A stretch of 64,000 nt of DNA from Kaistella polysaccharea. GTDB taxonomy: Bacteria; Bacteroidota; Bacteroidia; Flavobacteriales; Weeksellaceae. Of this stretch, positions 25,651-33,810 are shown piece after piece (position 1 is the first letter of the stretch; each line of letters starts with the position of its first letter). The notes beneath the pieces are model-generated. The model searched no databases. It saw only the letters and a program-made list of their open reading frames with translations, and was not told the DNA's origin. The stretch spans positions 2,108,001-2,172,000 of the forward strand of contig NZ_CP084528.1 in the NCBI RefSeq assembly GCF_020410745.1. Reading direction: 5' to 3'. A program made the position numbers and the translations under genes.

Positions 25651-26563
25651 AGCGATTGTCTTTCACTATTTGCCATGTTTTTAATCCAATTTTACGGAAC
25701 ATAAAAATAATAAATAACAAAGTTTTAATTTTATTCCGACTGTAATATCTTAAATTTCTGTAGGATTTTTTTAAAATCAAAATTTTCTCTTCTTCTGTAA
25801 AATATTGATCGTAATTGGCAATAATGTAACGGTTAAAGAGATAAATTCCCTCTCTTTTACGATAATCTAATCCATTGTCATTCCGCGAAGAAAGATGTTC
25901 TTTTGAAATTCTTACATTAACCACCGCCTCATTAATACTGAAAATATCGGCCAGGTCAGGAAATTCTAACCACGCCACATTATCGCTACCAAATGCTACT
26001 GGAAAATCTTTGAATCCGTATTTTTCATACGCAGCTCTTGAAAAAATATGTTCGGTCAACGTACTTCTTCCTTTTCCCTGAAGTGTTCTGATGTATGACG
26101 TGGCAGCTTTTTCAATTTCGGGGTTTAAAAAAATTTCAGAGGTTTTTTCACCTGCTTCATTAATGAGTTGAGAAGCAAACCTGATCACTTTTATGTTTAA
26201 ATCTTCTACTGTTTCCAAATTTTTGTAAAATTGCTCCACCACATTTTCACCCAAAACGTCGTCATCACCTAAAATCATGATGAAATCTTCATTTGAAGAA
26301 AGAGCGATGCACCGATCCCATTGCGTAGTAAGACTTTGTGCGCCTACATTTTTATCAAATTTTTGATACGTAAAGTTGAAATCTTCAGCTAACCCTATTA
26401 ATAAATCTTCAATATTTTCAGGACTATTATCATTACCAATGTAGACCGAAAAATTTTTACTCGTTTGATTTTTTAAAGACTCTAATGTTTTCCTAAAATA
26501 TTTTTTTTTGTAGAAAGGGATTATTATGGCAAGCCTTATTTCCATCAGTTTATTGTCGACCAT
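25640..26563 (-). CDS. Glycosyltransferase family 2
   Basis: 307 aa. LAIIIPFYKKKYFRKTLESLKNQT, then IGNDNSPENIEDLL and the metal-binding ILGDDDVLGEN at about residue 100. An internal ATG six codons in (26545) is an alternative start. It lies 47 bp downstream of the first Wzt-like ATPase gene on the same strand and overlaps the 3' end of the convergent GT2 by 11 bp. Probably a transferase for the same exported glycan. Confidence 0.9.
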   Translation of the reverse strand: MVDNKLMEIRLAIIIPFYKKKYFRKTLESLKNQTSKNFSVYIGNDNSPENIEDLLIGLAEDFNFTYQKFDKNVGAQSLTTQWDRCIALSSNEDFIMILGDDDVLGENVVEQFYKNLETVEDLNIKVIRFASQLINEAGEKTSEIFLNPEIEKAATSYIRTLQGKGRSTLTEHIFSRAAYEKYGFKDFPVAFGSDNVAWLEFPDLADIFSINEAVVNVRISKEHLSSRNDNGLDYRKREGIYLFNRYIIANYDQYFTEEEKILILKKSYRNLRYYSRNKIKTLLFIIFMFRKIGLKTWQIVKDNRFND

Positions 26564-26610
26564 TTTCTATTCAAATTAACTTTTCCTGTCAAAACGATAT
26601 TAAAAATATA

Positions 26611-27867
26611 TCAATCGTTTAGGACTGCTTCTAAAGGCAAATGAAAAAATCCTCCTGGCTCACTACCGGCAAGATCACCAAAAGTATGGTTTATCACATT
26701 TACAGAAAATCGCACATAATCACGATATTCGTGAATTAATTTATTCTTCGGAATATCTATTCGGAAACCAAGAATGTAATCTGTATTGGAAAGGGTAAAT
26801 GCAGGCAGCGCGATGTCGAGAAAATAATTTCCCGCCGTGCGTTTTTCCAGGTTAATTCCACTGTTTAGTAACACCACATCATCTGCTGATTTTAGAGTCA
26901 ACACCATCCGATAGTTGCTGTTATCGAGAGTGCTGAGATTTCTTAAATCAATCCGACAGACAATAGGATTTTGATTTGAAAATCCAAGAGGACTATTTTG
27001 AAGCACTTCTACTTTATTAATTTCAATAAGTGAACTTGAATCAATTAATGAACCTTCCCATTTGCTGGAGGTGCTTTCATGGTTTAAACGCGTGTAAGAA
27101 CTGATAATTTTGTCAGTATTCCCAACTTCAATCAATCTTCCGTTGGAGAGAAGAAGTGCGCTGCTTGTTAATTCCTTAACAGCGGCCATATTGTGGCTTA
27201 CGAACAAAACTGTGCGGCCTTCGCCTTTGCTAATGTTGCCCATTTTTCCCAAACACTTTTTCTGGAATTCGGCGTCGCCAACAGCCAGTACTTCATCAAC
27301 AATTAAAATTTCAGATTCCAAATGTGCCGCCACAGCAAAAGCCAAACGAACGTACATGCCGGAAGAATATCTTTTTACTGGCGTATCGATATATCTTTCT
27401 ACCCCCGAAAAATCTACTATTTCGTCAAATTTTCTTTTAATTTCCTGTCTCGTCATTCCGAGGATTGCACCGTTTAAATAGATGTTTTCGCGACCGGTCA
27501 TTTCTGGGTGAAAGCCGGTTCCCACTTCCAATAGAGATGCGATTCTTCCGTTTGTGTATATTTTTCCTGTTGTGGGTTTTGTAACTTTGCTCAGTAATTT
27601 TAGCAATGTCGATTTTCCAGCGCCATTTTTACCAATAATCCCGACTGCATCGCCTTGTTCTATTTCAAAATTAATGTCTTGAAGCGACCAAACATAATCG
27701 CTGTTTCCTTTTGAGCTTCGGTCGTTTGCTTCCCCGATCTTCTGGTAAGGATCCTCTTTTCCACGAACTTGATGCCAGAAACGGTTCAAATCATGAGAAA
27801 GTGTTCCCGTTCCTACTTGTCCCAGACGGTATTGTTTTGATATATTTTCTGCTTTTAATGCCAGCAT
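26611..27867 (-). CDS. Polysaccharide ABC exporter ATPase, Wzt-like (copy 1)
   Basis: 418 aa. The N-terminal ATPase domain (1-250) has Walker A GKNGAGKST (79-87), the Wzt-type signature YSSGM (168-172), Walker B LIVDEVLAVGD (188-198) and H225. The C-terminal domain (about 260-418) resembles the carbohydrate-binding domain of Wzt proteins, which in O-antigen exporters recognises the glycan's terminal residue. It pairs with the Wzm permease encoded at 35121, about 7 kb upstream in the same direction. By hand count residues 1-231 differ from copy 2 at about 15 positions, while the C-terminal domains show no clear similarity. The upstream gap (27868-28124) holds no promoter match on this strand. 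Confidence 0.92.
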   Translation of the reverse strand: MLALKAENISKQYRLGQVGTGTLSHDLNRFWHQVRGKEDPYQKIGEANDRSSKGNSDYVWSLQDINFEIEQGDAVGIIGKNGAGKSTLLKLLSKVTKPTTGKIYTNGRIASLLEVGTGFHPEMTGRENIYLNGAILGMTRQEIKRKFDEIVDFSGVERYIDTPVKRYSSGMYVRLAFAVAAHLESEILIVDEVLAVGDAEFQKKCLGKMGNISKGEGRTVLFVSHNMAAVKELTSSALLLSNGRLIEVGNTDKIISSYTRLNHESTSSKWEGSLIDSSSLIEINKVEVLQNSPLGFSNQNPIVCRIDLRNLSTLDNSNYRMVLTLKSADDVVLLNSGINLEKRTAGNYFLDIALPAFTLSNTDYILGFRIDIPKNKLIHEYRDYVRFSVNVINHTFGDLAGSEPGGFFHLPLEAVLND

Positions 27868-27896
27868 ATTATTTTAATTTCTAAATTATTTTTGTA

Positions 27897-27992
27897 ATGA
27901 AATTTTTAATTTATGATTGTGAAGTACTGCAATTTTACCCCAAATTTAATGAAGAAGACTTCTACAATTGCGATTATACTAAAAATTATTAA
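27897..27992 (+). CDS. Possible 31-residue small protein (uncertain)
   Basis: An ATG-to-TAA frame of 32 codons in the 257-bp gap between copy 1 of the Wzt-like gene and the GT2 gene. The peptide begins MKFLIYDCEVLQFYP and is acidic and aromatic with two cysteines. A perfect TATTTTTG box (27887-27894) ends 2 nt before the ATG. I do not recognise the product; it could be the remnant of a longer gene or chance. Confidence 0.2.
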   Translation: MKFLIYDCEVLQFYPKFNEEDFYNCDYTKNY

Positions 27993-28124
27993 AGTGTGTT
28001 TATAAAGGAATTATTTTTCAAGGTGATATAAATTATTATTGTTTTTAAAATTTGTTAACCTTTTATTTTTCAATCAATCAGTTTATTCATTTGGAGATTT
28101 AAAGTGGAAATCAAATCTCTACTA

Positions 28125-29012
28125 TCATAGGTCTTTGTAAAAGTTTATTAATTTTAATTTATTTAAAATTCTGACTGGAATAGAATTTCTAACCATTTCA
28201 ATTTTTTCCTTTTCTTTTTTTAATTCTTCCTTCAATTCCTTCAATTCCATTTCAATTCTACCTCGTTCTACAAATTTTTCGAGAAATAATGTATCAATAT
28301 TTATATTTCTTCGCTCTGCCATTTTAATCAAAGCTACGAAGTGCCAAAAAAAAGCTTTTTCTTCATTTTTATTGGTAGAAATACCACCATCATGTATTCG
28401 GTACAAGTATAGATTCACATCGATGTACTTAACGGGAGCTACTTCACACATTTTCATATACAAATCTTTATCTTCAGCAATTTTCAAATAGGAATCTATT
28501 CCCAAAGTCTTTTTATATATTGATTTTTTAAATGTGGCGAAATGGGAAATTTCAGTCTGCAAATTGTAATATTTTTCATCTAAATCATAAATCTGTTTTG
28601 CATATTTAATTTTTACACGATTCAGATTCTCGTCGCATACTGTAAAATTTGAATAAACAAGACCAACTTCGGGATGAGCTAAATGTGTTTGGGTCATTAT
28701 GTTAATTGCATTTATTTCTAAAGCATCGTCTGGGTCTAAAAACCCACAAATATCACCACTTGATAATTCTACTAATTTTCTTTTGGTATAACCAATTCCT
28801 TTATTTTCAGCATTGCGATAAATTTGAAATCTCGGATCACCTCTTATTATAGACTGCACCAAATGATATTGATTTACATCCGAAAAATCATCTAAAATTA
28901 TTACTTCATAATTTTCATAATTTTGCTCAAGAATGCTTTTATAACAATCTTTAAAAAATTCGGCATTATTGTAATGTGCGATTAAAAGTGAAAAAATCGC
29001 CTTGTTTTTCAT
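28125..29012 (-). CDS. Glycosyltransferase family 2 with C-terminal coiled coil
   Basis: 295 aa. IFSLLIAHYNNAEFFKDCYKSIL, then ILDDFSDVNQ and the metal-binding GFLDPDDALEI (about residue 92). The last about 45 residues form a charged helix (ELKELKEELKKEKEKIEM) that suggests a coiled coil or membrane-surface contact. It lies 169 bp downstream of the aminotransferase gene. That gap, AT-rich with only short palindromes such as GTTAAATTTAAC, shows no gene. Confidence 0.9.
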   Translation of the reverse strand: MKNKAIFSLLIAHYNNAEFFKDCYKSILEQNYENYEVIILDDFSDVNQYHLVQSIIRGDPRFQIYRNAENKGIGYTKRKLVELSSGDICGFLDPDDALEINAINIMTQTHLAHPEVGLVYSNFTVCDENLNRVKIKYAKQIYDLDEKYYNLQTEISHFATFKKSIYKKTLGIDSYLKIAEDKDLYMKMCEVAPVKYIDVNLYLYRIHDGGISTNKNEEKAFFWHFVALIKMAERRNINIDTLFLEKFVERGRIEMELKELKEELKKEKEKIEMVRNSIPVRILNKLKLINFYKDL

Positions 29013-29181
29013 TTCTATTTTTTTTAAGATTAAAAGATTAAAAGTTAAATTAATTCGCTAAAAGAACAGTTATTGTAGCTAGTTACTATTATTACTTTAA
29101 GTTAAATTTAACTTTATATATGGTCAGTGTTTTTATAAAAATCAAATGTTTCCCAGTGAAAACAGTCTGACATTAAAATGA

Positions 29182-30282
29182 TTAAAATTTATTAATTGCA
29201 TCTATTATAGTTGATACCTCAACCATATCCATTACGGGGCTTATTGGTAAACTTAAAGCATGTTTGTGGATTTTCTCTGTAATAGGTAATGAAAGGTGAT
29301 TGTAATTTTTGTAAGCTTGTTGCTTATGTGGTGGAATGGGATAATGTATTAAAGTTTGTATATCATTTTCTAAAAGATATCTTTTCAGTTTTTCTCTTTC
29401 TGAAGTTCTGATAACATATAAATGCCAAACATGTTCTTTGGAATTAGTCGGTAATTTTGGAAGAATGATTTTTGGATTGGTAATTTCTTGACAATATCGA
29501 TTTGCTATTTTTCTTCGCTTTTCATTGTCAGTATCAATATATTTTAATTTCACATCTAAAATACCCGCTTGAATTTCATCTAAACGAGAATTTAATCCTT
29601 GATATTTAGTGATGTATTTATCTTCGGCACCATAATTTGCCAAAGCTCGAATTATTTTTGCCAAGAGTGCATCTTTACAAGTTACTGCACCTGCATCGCC
29701 TAAAGCACCCAAATTTTTTCCGGGATAAAAACTAAATCCGGCAGCATCGCCCAAATTTCCAGTTTTAATGGTATTCCATTCTGCACCAATGGATTGTGCA
29801 TTATCTTCAATTATTTTTAAATTGTATTTATTTGCTAAAGTTTCTAATTCTTCTGACCAACAAATTTGTCCGTACAAATGAACAACCATTATAGCTTTAG
29901 TTTTTGGCGTAATTAGATCTTCAATTTTAGAAAGATCCAAATTGTAATTCTCAATATCTGGTTCTGCGAAAACAGGTCTTAATCTATTGTCTGTAATCGC
30001 TAAAATTGAAGCGATGTAAGTATTTGCAGGAACAATCACTTCGTCCCCAACTTTCATTTGTCCTAATTCTAAATAGGCTTTGAAAATTAAACGCAAAGCA
30101 TCTAAACCGTTGGCGACACCAATAGCATTTGGAGAACCAATATATTTTGAAAGATTCTTTTCAAAATTTTTCACTTCATTCCCTAGAAGATAAGAACCAC
30201 TTCGAAAGGTTCCTAAAAGTTTTGCTTCAATTTCCTCATGATACTGAAGATTAACTCTTTGAAGGTTGAGAAATTTAATCAT
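29182..30282 (-). CDS. DegT/DnrJ/EryC1/StrS sugar aminotransferase (FdtB/QdtB-like)
   Basis: 366 aa PLP-dependent enzyme. The Schiff-base lysine is K189 in [15 protein letters not shown]160 (IIEDNAQ) contacts the PLP nitrogen; [10 protein letters not shown] (56-65) and the N-terminal [11 protein letters not shown] are typical of sugar aminotransferases. With an FdtA/QdtA-type ketoisomerase three genes upstream, the likely reaction is transfer of an amino group from glutamate to C3 of a dTDP-3-keto-6-deoxyhexose, giving dTDP-Fuc3N or dTDP-Qui3N. It lies 41 bp downstream of the formyltransferase gene. Which epimer is made cannot be decided from sequence alone. Confidence 0.88.
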   Translation of the reverse strand: MIKFLNLQRVNLQYHEEIEAKLLGTFRSGSYLLGNEVKNFEKNLSKYIGSPNAIGVANGLDALRLIFKAYLELGQMKVGDEVIVPANTYIASILAITDNRLRPVFAEPDIENYNLDLSKIEDLITPKTKAIMVVHLYGQICWSEELETLANKYNLKIIEDNAQSIGAEWNTIKTGNLGDAAGFSFYPGKNLGALGDAGAVTCKDALLAKIIRALANYGAEDKYITKYQGLNSRLDEIQAGILDVKLKYIDTDNEKRRKIANRYCQEITNPKIILPKLPTNSKEHVWHLYVIRTSEREKLKRYLLENDIQTLIHYPIPPHKQQAYKNYNHLSLPITEKIHKHALSLPISPVMDMVEVSTIIDAINKF

Positions 30283-30323
30283 AATCGGTCGCCAGTTTTT
30301 AATATATCGGATGATTTGGGGAT

Positions 30324-31190
30324 CTAATCACCGTTTTTTTTTTCTAAATATTCACCAATCATAAATTTAGAATTTGCGATCTCCTGACCATCCAAATCAG
30401 TGATTTCGCTTAAAATTACATATCCGTCTTTAGATGAAATATATAACCCTTTATCATCTATATTTAGTATCCTGCCAATCTGCGTATTTATTTTTCTTTC
30501 TAAGAAAACAATTTTTGAAGGAAAGTAACATTTAGCTTTTGCCTTAATTCTAAAAAATGGTTTTGGATAAGGAGGGTTTAATACCCTGAAAAAAGTTTTA
30601 AGATATAAATGATCTTTGCGGAAATCAATTTCGCAATCTTCAATAGAGCGTTTTCCCACCCATGTAGCTCTTGAAAAGTCTTGTTTAATAGCTTTTATGT
30701 TTCCACTAAAATAACTTATTATTATATTTCCCAGGTTCGTATCTATCCAATCATTAAACATATTCATATAGAATGTTGCGGTGGATTCACCATCATTTTT
30801 GGTGGTAAACTGATAGATAATATCGCCATCATCGATTTTCTCATTCATTCTATGAATGGTTAATCCAAGTTCAGATTCCTCGTTTAATATAGCCCATACG
30901 GTAGAATGTAGCCCACGATATTTTGGTAGAAGGGAATAGTGAACATTGATGATCTCCTTAGTCTTTAGAATCTCTCTACTAATAACTTCTTTATAACCCG
31001 CACAAATAATTACTTCCGCTACGCCGAGTTTTATATCACTCAATAAAATATCACATTCTCGCAATTCTTTTATTAGATACTGATCCTTTGTTATTACTTC
31101 TAGAACAGGAAAAATTCTACAGAGACTTTTGTAGGCCGCAACTGCACCCCATCCTGATCCTGCTAATGATATTTTCCTCGTCTTTATCAT
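30324..31190 (-). CDS. Formyltransferase-family protein, probable sugar N-formyltransferase
   Basis: 288 aa from the ATG at 31188-31190; the open frame begins 15 codons earlier, inside the gap after the upstream gene, with a K/F-rich stretch that is unlikely to be real. The N-terminus [15 protein letters not shown] is a nucleotide-binding-like loop. The formyltransferase catalytic triad is N82 and H84 in [13 protein letters not shown] and D120 in KIDDGDI. Such enzymes move a formyl group from N10-formyltetrahydrofolate to an amino sugar (Qui3N, Fuc3N, Qui4N) or, in the case of Fmt, to methionyl-tRNA. The genomic setting between sugar ketoisomerase and aminotransferase genes argues for a nucleotide-sugar substrate. 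The C-terminal region is divergent. Confidence 0.82.
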   Translation of the reverse strand: MIKTRKISLAGSGWGAVAAYKSLCRIFPVLEVITKDQYLIKELRECDILLSDIKLGVAEVIICAGYKEVISREILKTKEIINVHYSLLPKYRGLHSTVWAILNEESELGLTIHRMNEKIDDGDIIYQFTTKNDGESTATFYMNMFNDWIDTNLGNIIISYFSGNIKAIKQDFSRATWVGKRSIEDCEIDFRKDHLYLKTFFRVLNPPYPKPFFRIKAKAKCYFPSKIVFLERKINTQIGRILNIDDKGLYISSKDGYVILSEITDLDGQEIANSKFMIGEYLEKKNGD

Positions 31191-31212
31191 AAATTTTAAC
31201 GTTATTTTAAAA

Positions 31213-32160
31213 TTAAAGTTTAATGGTATAAACATCTAAAGTTACAGCTCTAGCTCCCATATTTTCTTTTTGTTGAATTAATCCAGTATTTAGATAAAGA
31301 CCATTTTTTTCTGTTGAAATTCCAAAACTGTAATACTTTCTGTATTTATACTTTTCGAGGAGGAAAGAGTTTATAAAATCAAGTGCGCCAATTTTTCGTC
31401 CGTTTTGAGTTGCTGCCATGTATTGTGCGTGAATTACATTGCCGAAATCAAAAATTAAAACTCCAGCCAATAGCTCATTTGATTTTCTTGCTTCAAAAAA
31501 TTTAATATTGTTCGGAAAGTGCTCTTTTAACGATAAAATTTCGAACAAATTATGTGTTGGTTTTGTATTAAATTTCTCTAAAACAATTGTTAAAACTTTC
31601 CAATATTCCTTCAGATCAGTTGTTTCTTTTATCAAAACGTTATAATCTGCACATCGTTTATTTAGTCTTTTCTTATTATTATTTATTGGTATTGGATTAT
31701 TTAAATCTATTACAGACGAAACGTCTCTTCGCGTTATTTTACCTTCATGGCGAAAAAGAGCGTATAAATCTTCTTGCGAGGGATATTGATGGAAAATGTA
31801 CGGAATGCTTTTGTAAACTATATTTTCGAAGGAAAGACCTCGGTAGTAATTTTTAATTTTTTCGAAGATTTCTAATATATCAATAGTCTTGGCGTCAAAA
31901 GACAAAAGAAGAGACCCAAAAGTAAGACCTGCATGTGAAATAATTTCTAGTCCATGTTCCGTAGCGGGAAATAGAGCAATAATTTTATTTTTTTTTAAAA
32001 AAATAAGAGAATGATCTACAAATCGGTCAGAATGGTAATCCATGAAATTACGATCAAAAAAAAATAGTGCATTTTTACTATTGTGCACAAATTTGTTCCA
32101 ATCAGATTGTAAATCTTTTTTATATCTCACTAAGCTTATTTCCATTCTTTTTAATTTCAA
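31213..32160 (-). CDS. FemAB/GNAT-like N-acyltransferase
   Basis: 315 aa. I recognise the pattern of GNAT/FemAB-fold proteins (Acetyltransf_6 type) commonly found beside FdtA/QdtA genes: ISLVRYKKDLQSDWNKFV at the N-terminus, SHAGLTFGSLLLS, and in the C-terminal lobe LLAGVLIFDFGNVIHAQYMAA followed by FGISTEKNGLYLNTGLIQQKE. It probably N-acylates an amino sugar; substrate unproven. An internal ATG five codons in (32145) is an alternative start. It lies 82 bp downstream of the ketoisomerase gene and 22 bp before the formyltransferase start. If both enzymes act on the same amino group, they would be alternatives. Confidence 0.75.
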   Translation of the reverse strand: MKLKRMEISLVRYKKDLQSDWNKFVHNSKNALFFFDRNFMDYHSDRFVDHSLIFLKKNKIIALFPATEHGLEIISHAGLTFGSLLLSFDAKTIDILEIFEKIKNYYRGLSFENIVYKSIPYIFHQYPSQEDLYALFRHEGKITRRDVSSVIDLNNPIPINNNKKRLNKRCADYNVLIKETTDLKEYWKVLTIVLEKFNTKPTHNLFEILSLKEHFPNNIKFFEARKSNELLAGVLIFDFGNVIHAQYMAATQNGRKIGALDFINSFLLEKYKYRKYYSFGISTEKNGLYLNTGLIQQKENMGARAVTLDVYTIKL

Positions 32161-32242
32161 TTTTCTTGATGTAGATCAAATTACTGTTGACATAATGAGC
32201 AGCTTTATTAAATTAAAAAGACTTCGCAACTTTCAAAGTTGT

Positions 32243-32641
32243 TTATAGTTTTTTAAAAATTTCGTAATCCCGTATATAATCAGAATCTTTATATTTTTTA
32301 GAAGCCAAACAAAGTAACACTGCGTTATGCGAGAATTTTATATCTCGCCAAATTTTTGAAGGGAGAAACAATCCCTTTTCAGGGCTGTCTAAAATAAAAT
32401 CAACTTTATTGCCTTGTGAATCTTCCGTCGCGAAAGTAATAATCCCCGAAACTGCAATGATGATTTGCTCTAATTCAAAATGAGCATGACCACCTCTAAT
32501 AACATCCTGCGGAGTGTAATAAGTCCAGTAGACCCTTTTAACGTCAAAAGGTATATTTTTCGATACTTCTGCCACAGAAATATATCCCAAACCAGCACTG
32601 CCAATTCGGTCAAACATTATCAAATGGGGAATTTTATTCAT
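32243..32641 (-). CDS. FdtA/QdtA-type cupin, dTDP-sugar 3,4-ketoisomerase
   Basis: 132 aa single cupin domain. The catalytic histidine pair is H52 and H54 in RGGHAHFELEQ, and RVYWTYYTP and GLFLPSKIWRDI are family hallmarks. It would convert dTDP-4-keto-6-deoxyglucose to a 3-keto isomer, the substrate of the neighbouring DegT aminotransferase. Whether it is of the FdtA type (galacto) or the QdtA type (gluco) depends on a few active-site residues that I cannot assign with confidence. Its ATG overlaps the stop of the upstream GT61 gene by 4 bp (ATGA). Confidence 0.9.
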   Translation of the reverse strand: MNKIPHLIMFDRIGSAGLGYISVAEVSKNIPFDVKRVYWTYYTPQDVIRGGHAHFELEQIIIAVSGIITFATEDSQGNKVDFILDSPEKGLFLPSKIWRDIKFSHNAVLLCLASKKYKDSDYIRDYEIFKKL

Positions 32642-33810
32642 TCTATATTCTCCAATTTTAATTTTAGTGCATTCAAATCAATTCTAAAATTACTCTGTTC
32701 ATGATCTCCTGAATCATTTTCGTAATAAAGATAGTTTAATTTTATATCTAGTAGAGCGGCCATTTCTCCAAATAATTTATGGTTATCATAATTGTCTGGA
32801 GTAAAAATGAGAACAGTAGAAGACGGATTACAAAATATAATATTGGTAAAAGCAGCACCAGAAGTACCTACAATATATTTAGAATTATTAATCGTATTAA
32901 TCTGTTCGGTAATATTTAGAGTTGATAAATCAACGGCCGTAAAATCATATTGCTTCAGCAACTCAACAACTTCATTCTGATTTTGTGGGATCCGATGAGT
33001 TTCTCTCCGTTCTAGAAAAATCTTTATAGCAGACTTGTTTTCAAAATGATACTTGCTTTTCAATAAGTCTCCGACATTAAGTAAACTTTCTTTTCTATAA
33101 TAATAAAGAGGAAATGCAACAGCATTAAGATCTAACGCATTAAACATATATTTATTAACTTCATTAATGAAAAAAAGTTTCCGCACTTTATATGTTCGTT
33201 CGGGATCTAAATAAATGATATTGATATTTAAATTTTCACAGAATACGGCCAGAGAATCTGCCATGCTTTTGATTTCTTTACATGAATGATCCACTAAAAT
33301 ATTTACCGAATATTCTTTTTTATAGAAAATAATTTTTGGAAGAATCTCTATGAGCCAATGATACCAGTTAAAACTACCATTACCTGCTAAGAAAAAACCT
33401 TCACTTATTTCTATGGGATTTCCAATTTTTAGAACGGCGTTTTTAGTATTGTGATACTGGATAAAACCTTCATTAAATCTTTCATTTTTGTTAATAGGTT
33501 CATAAAATAAATACGAATTTGCCACAATTGCTGAAGATCGAGAATTTATTAAAGCATCTTTTAACATATATAAATTTAGATCTGGGATTATTACATCAAT
33601 ATTATTTTGAGTTGAACTCTTATATGAATAACCTTCTTTCAGTTTTTCAGTTGGTAAAATTTCATGTATGTTCTTAATTTTAAGTACAACATATTTTTCA
33701 GCTTGAAATATATTTAATATTGCAATTTTTAAATAAGTGTAAAAATAGTTGTTTAGACCTTCTTTTGATCGGATAATGAGAGAGGCTTTTTTCTTAATTA
33801 ATTTAAACAT
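32638..33810 (-). CDS. Glycosyltransferase family 61 protein
   Basis: 390 aa from the ATG at 33808-33810, which overlaps the stop of the upstream ATPase gene by 8 bp; the frame opens 19 codons earlier but that stretch is antisense-like filler inside the upstream gene. Family hallmarks of the bacterial GT61 (DUF563) type are GNGSFNWYHWLIEILPKI in the middle, FLERRETHRIPQNQNEV, and VGTSGAAFTNIIFCNP near the C-terminus. Members transfer pentoses or hexoses onto glycans; the donor is not evident. The overlap at both ends shows tight coupling with export and sugar-synthesis genes. Confidence 0.88.
   Translation of the reverse strand: MFKLIKKKASLIIRSKEGLNNYFYTYLKIAILNIFQAEKYVVLKIKNIHEILPTEKLKEGYSYKSSTQNNIDVIIPDLNLYMLKDALINSRSSAIVANSYLFYEPINKNERFNEGFIQYHNTKNAVLKIGNPIEISEGFFLAGNGSFNWYHWLIEILPKIIFYKKEYSVNILVDHSCKEIKSMADSLAVFCENLNINIIYLDPERTYKVRKLFFINEVNKYMFNALDLNAVAFPLYYYRKESLLNVGDLLKSKYHFENKSAIKIFLERRETHRIPQNQNEVVELLKQYDFTAVDLSTLNITEQINTINNSKYIVGTSGAAFTNIIFCNPSSTVLIFTPDNYDNHKLFGEMAALLDIKLNYLYYENDSGDHEQSNFRIDLNALKLKLENIE

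Noticed and set aside
31191-31235. Upstream start for the formyltransferase gene
   Set aside because: The added residues are K/F/N-rich, lie over the gap after the preceding gene and precede a clear nucleotide-binding-like N-terminus; the ATG at 31188-31190 fits better.
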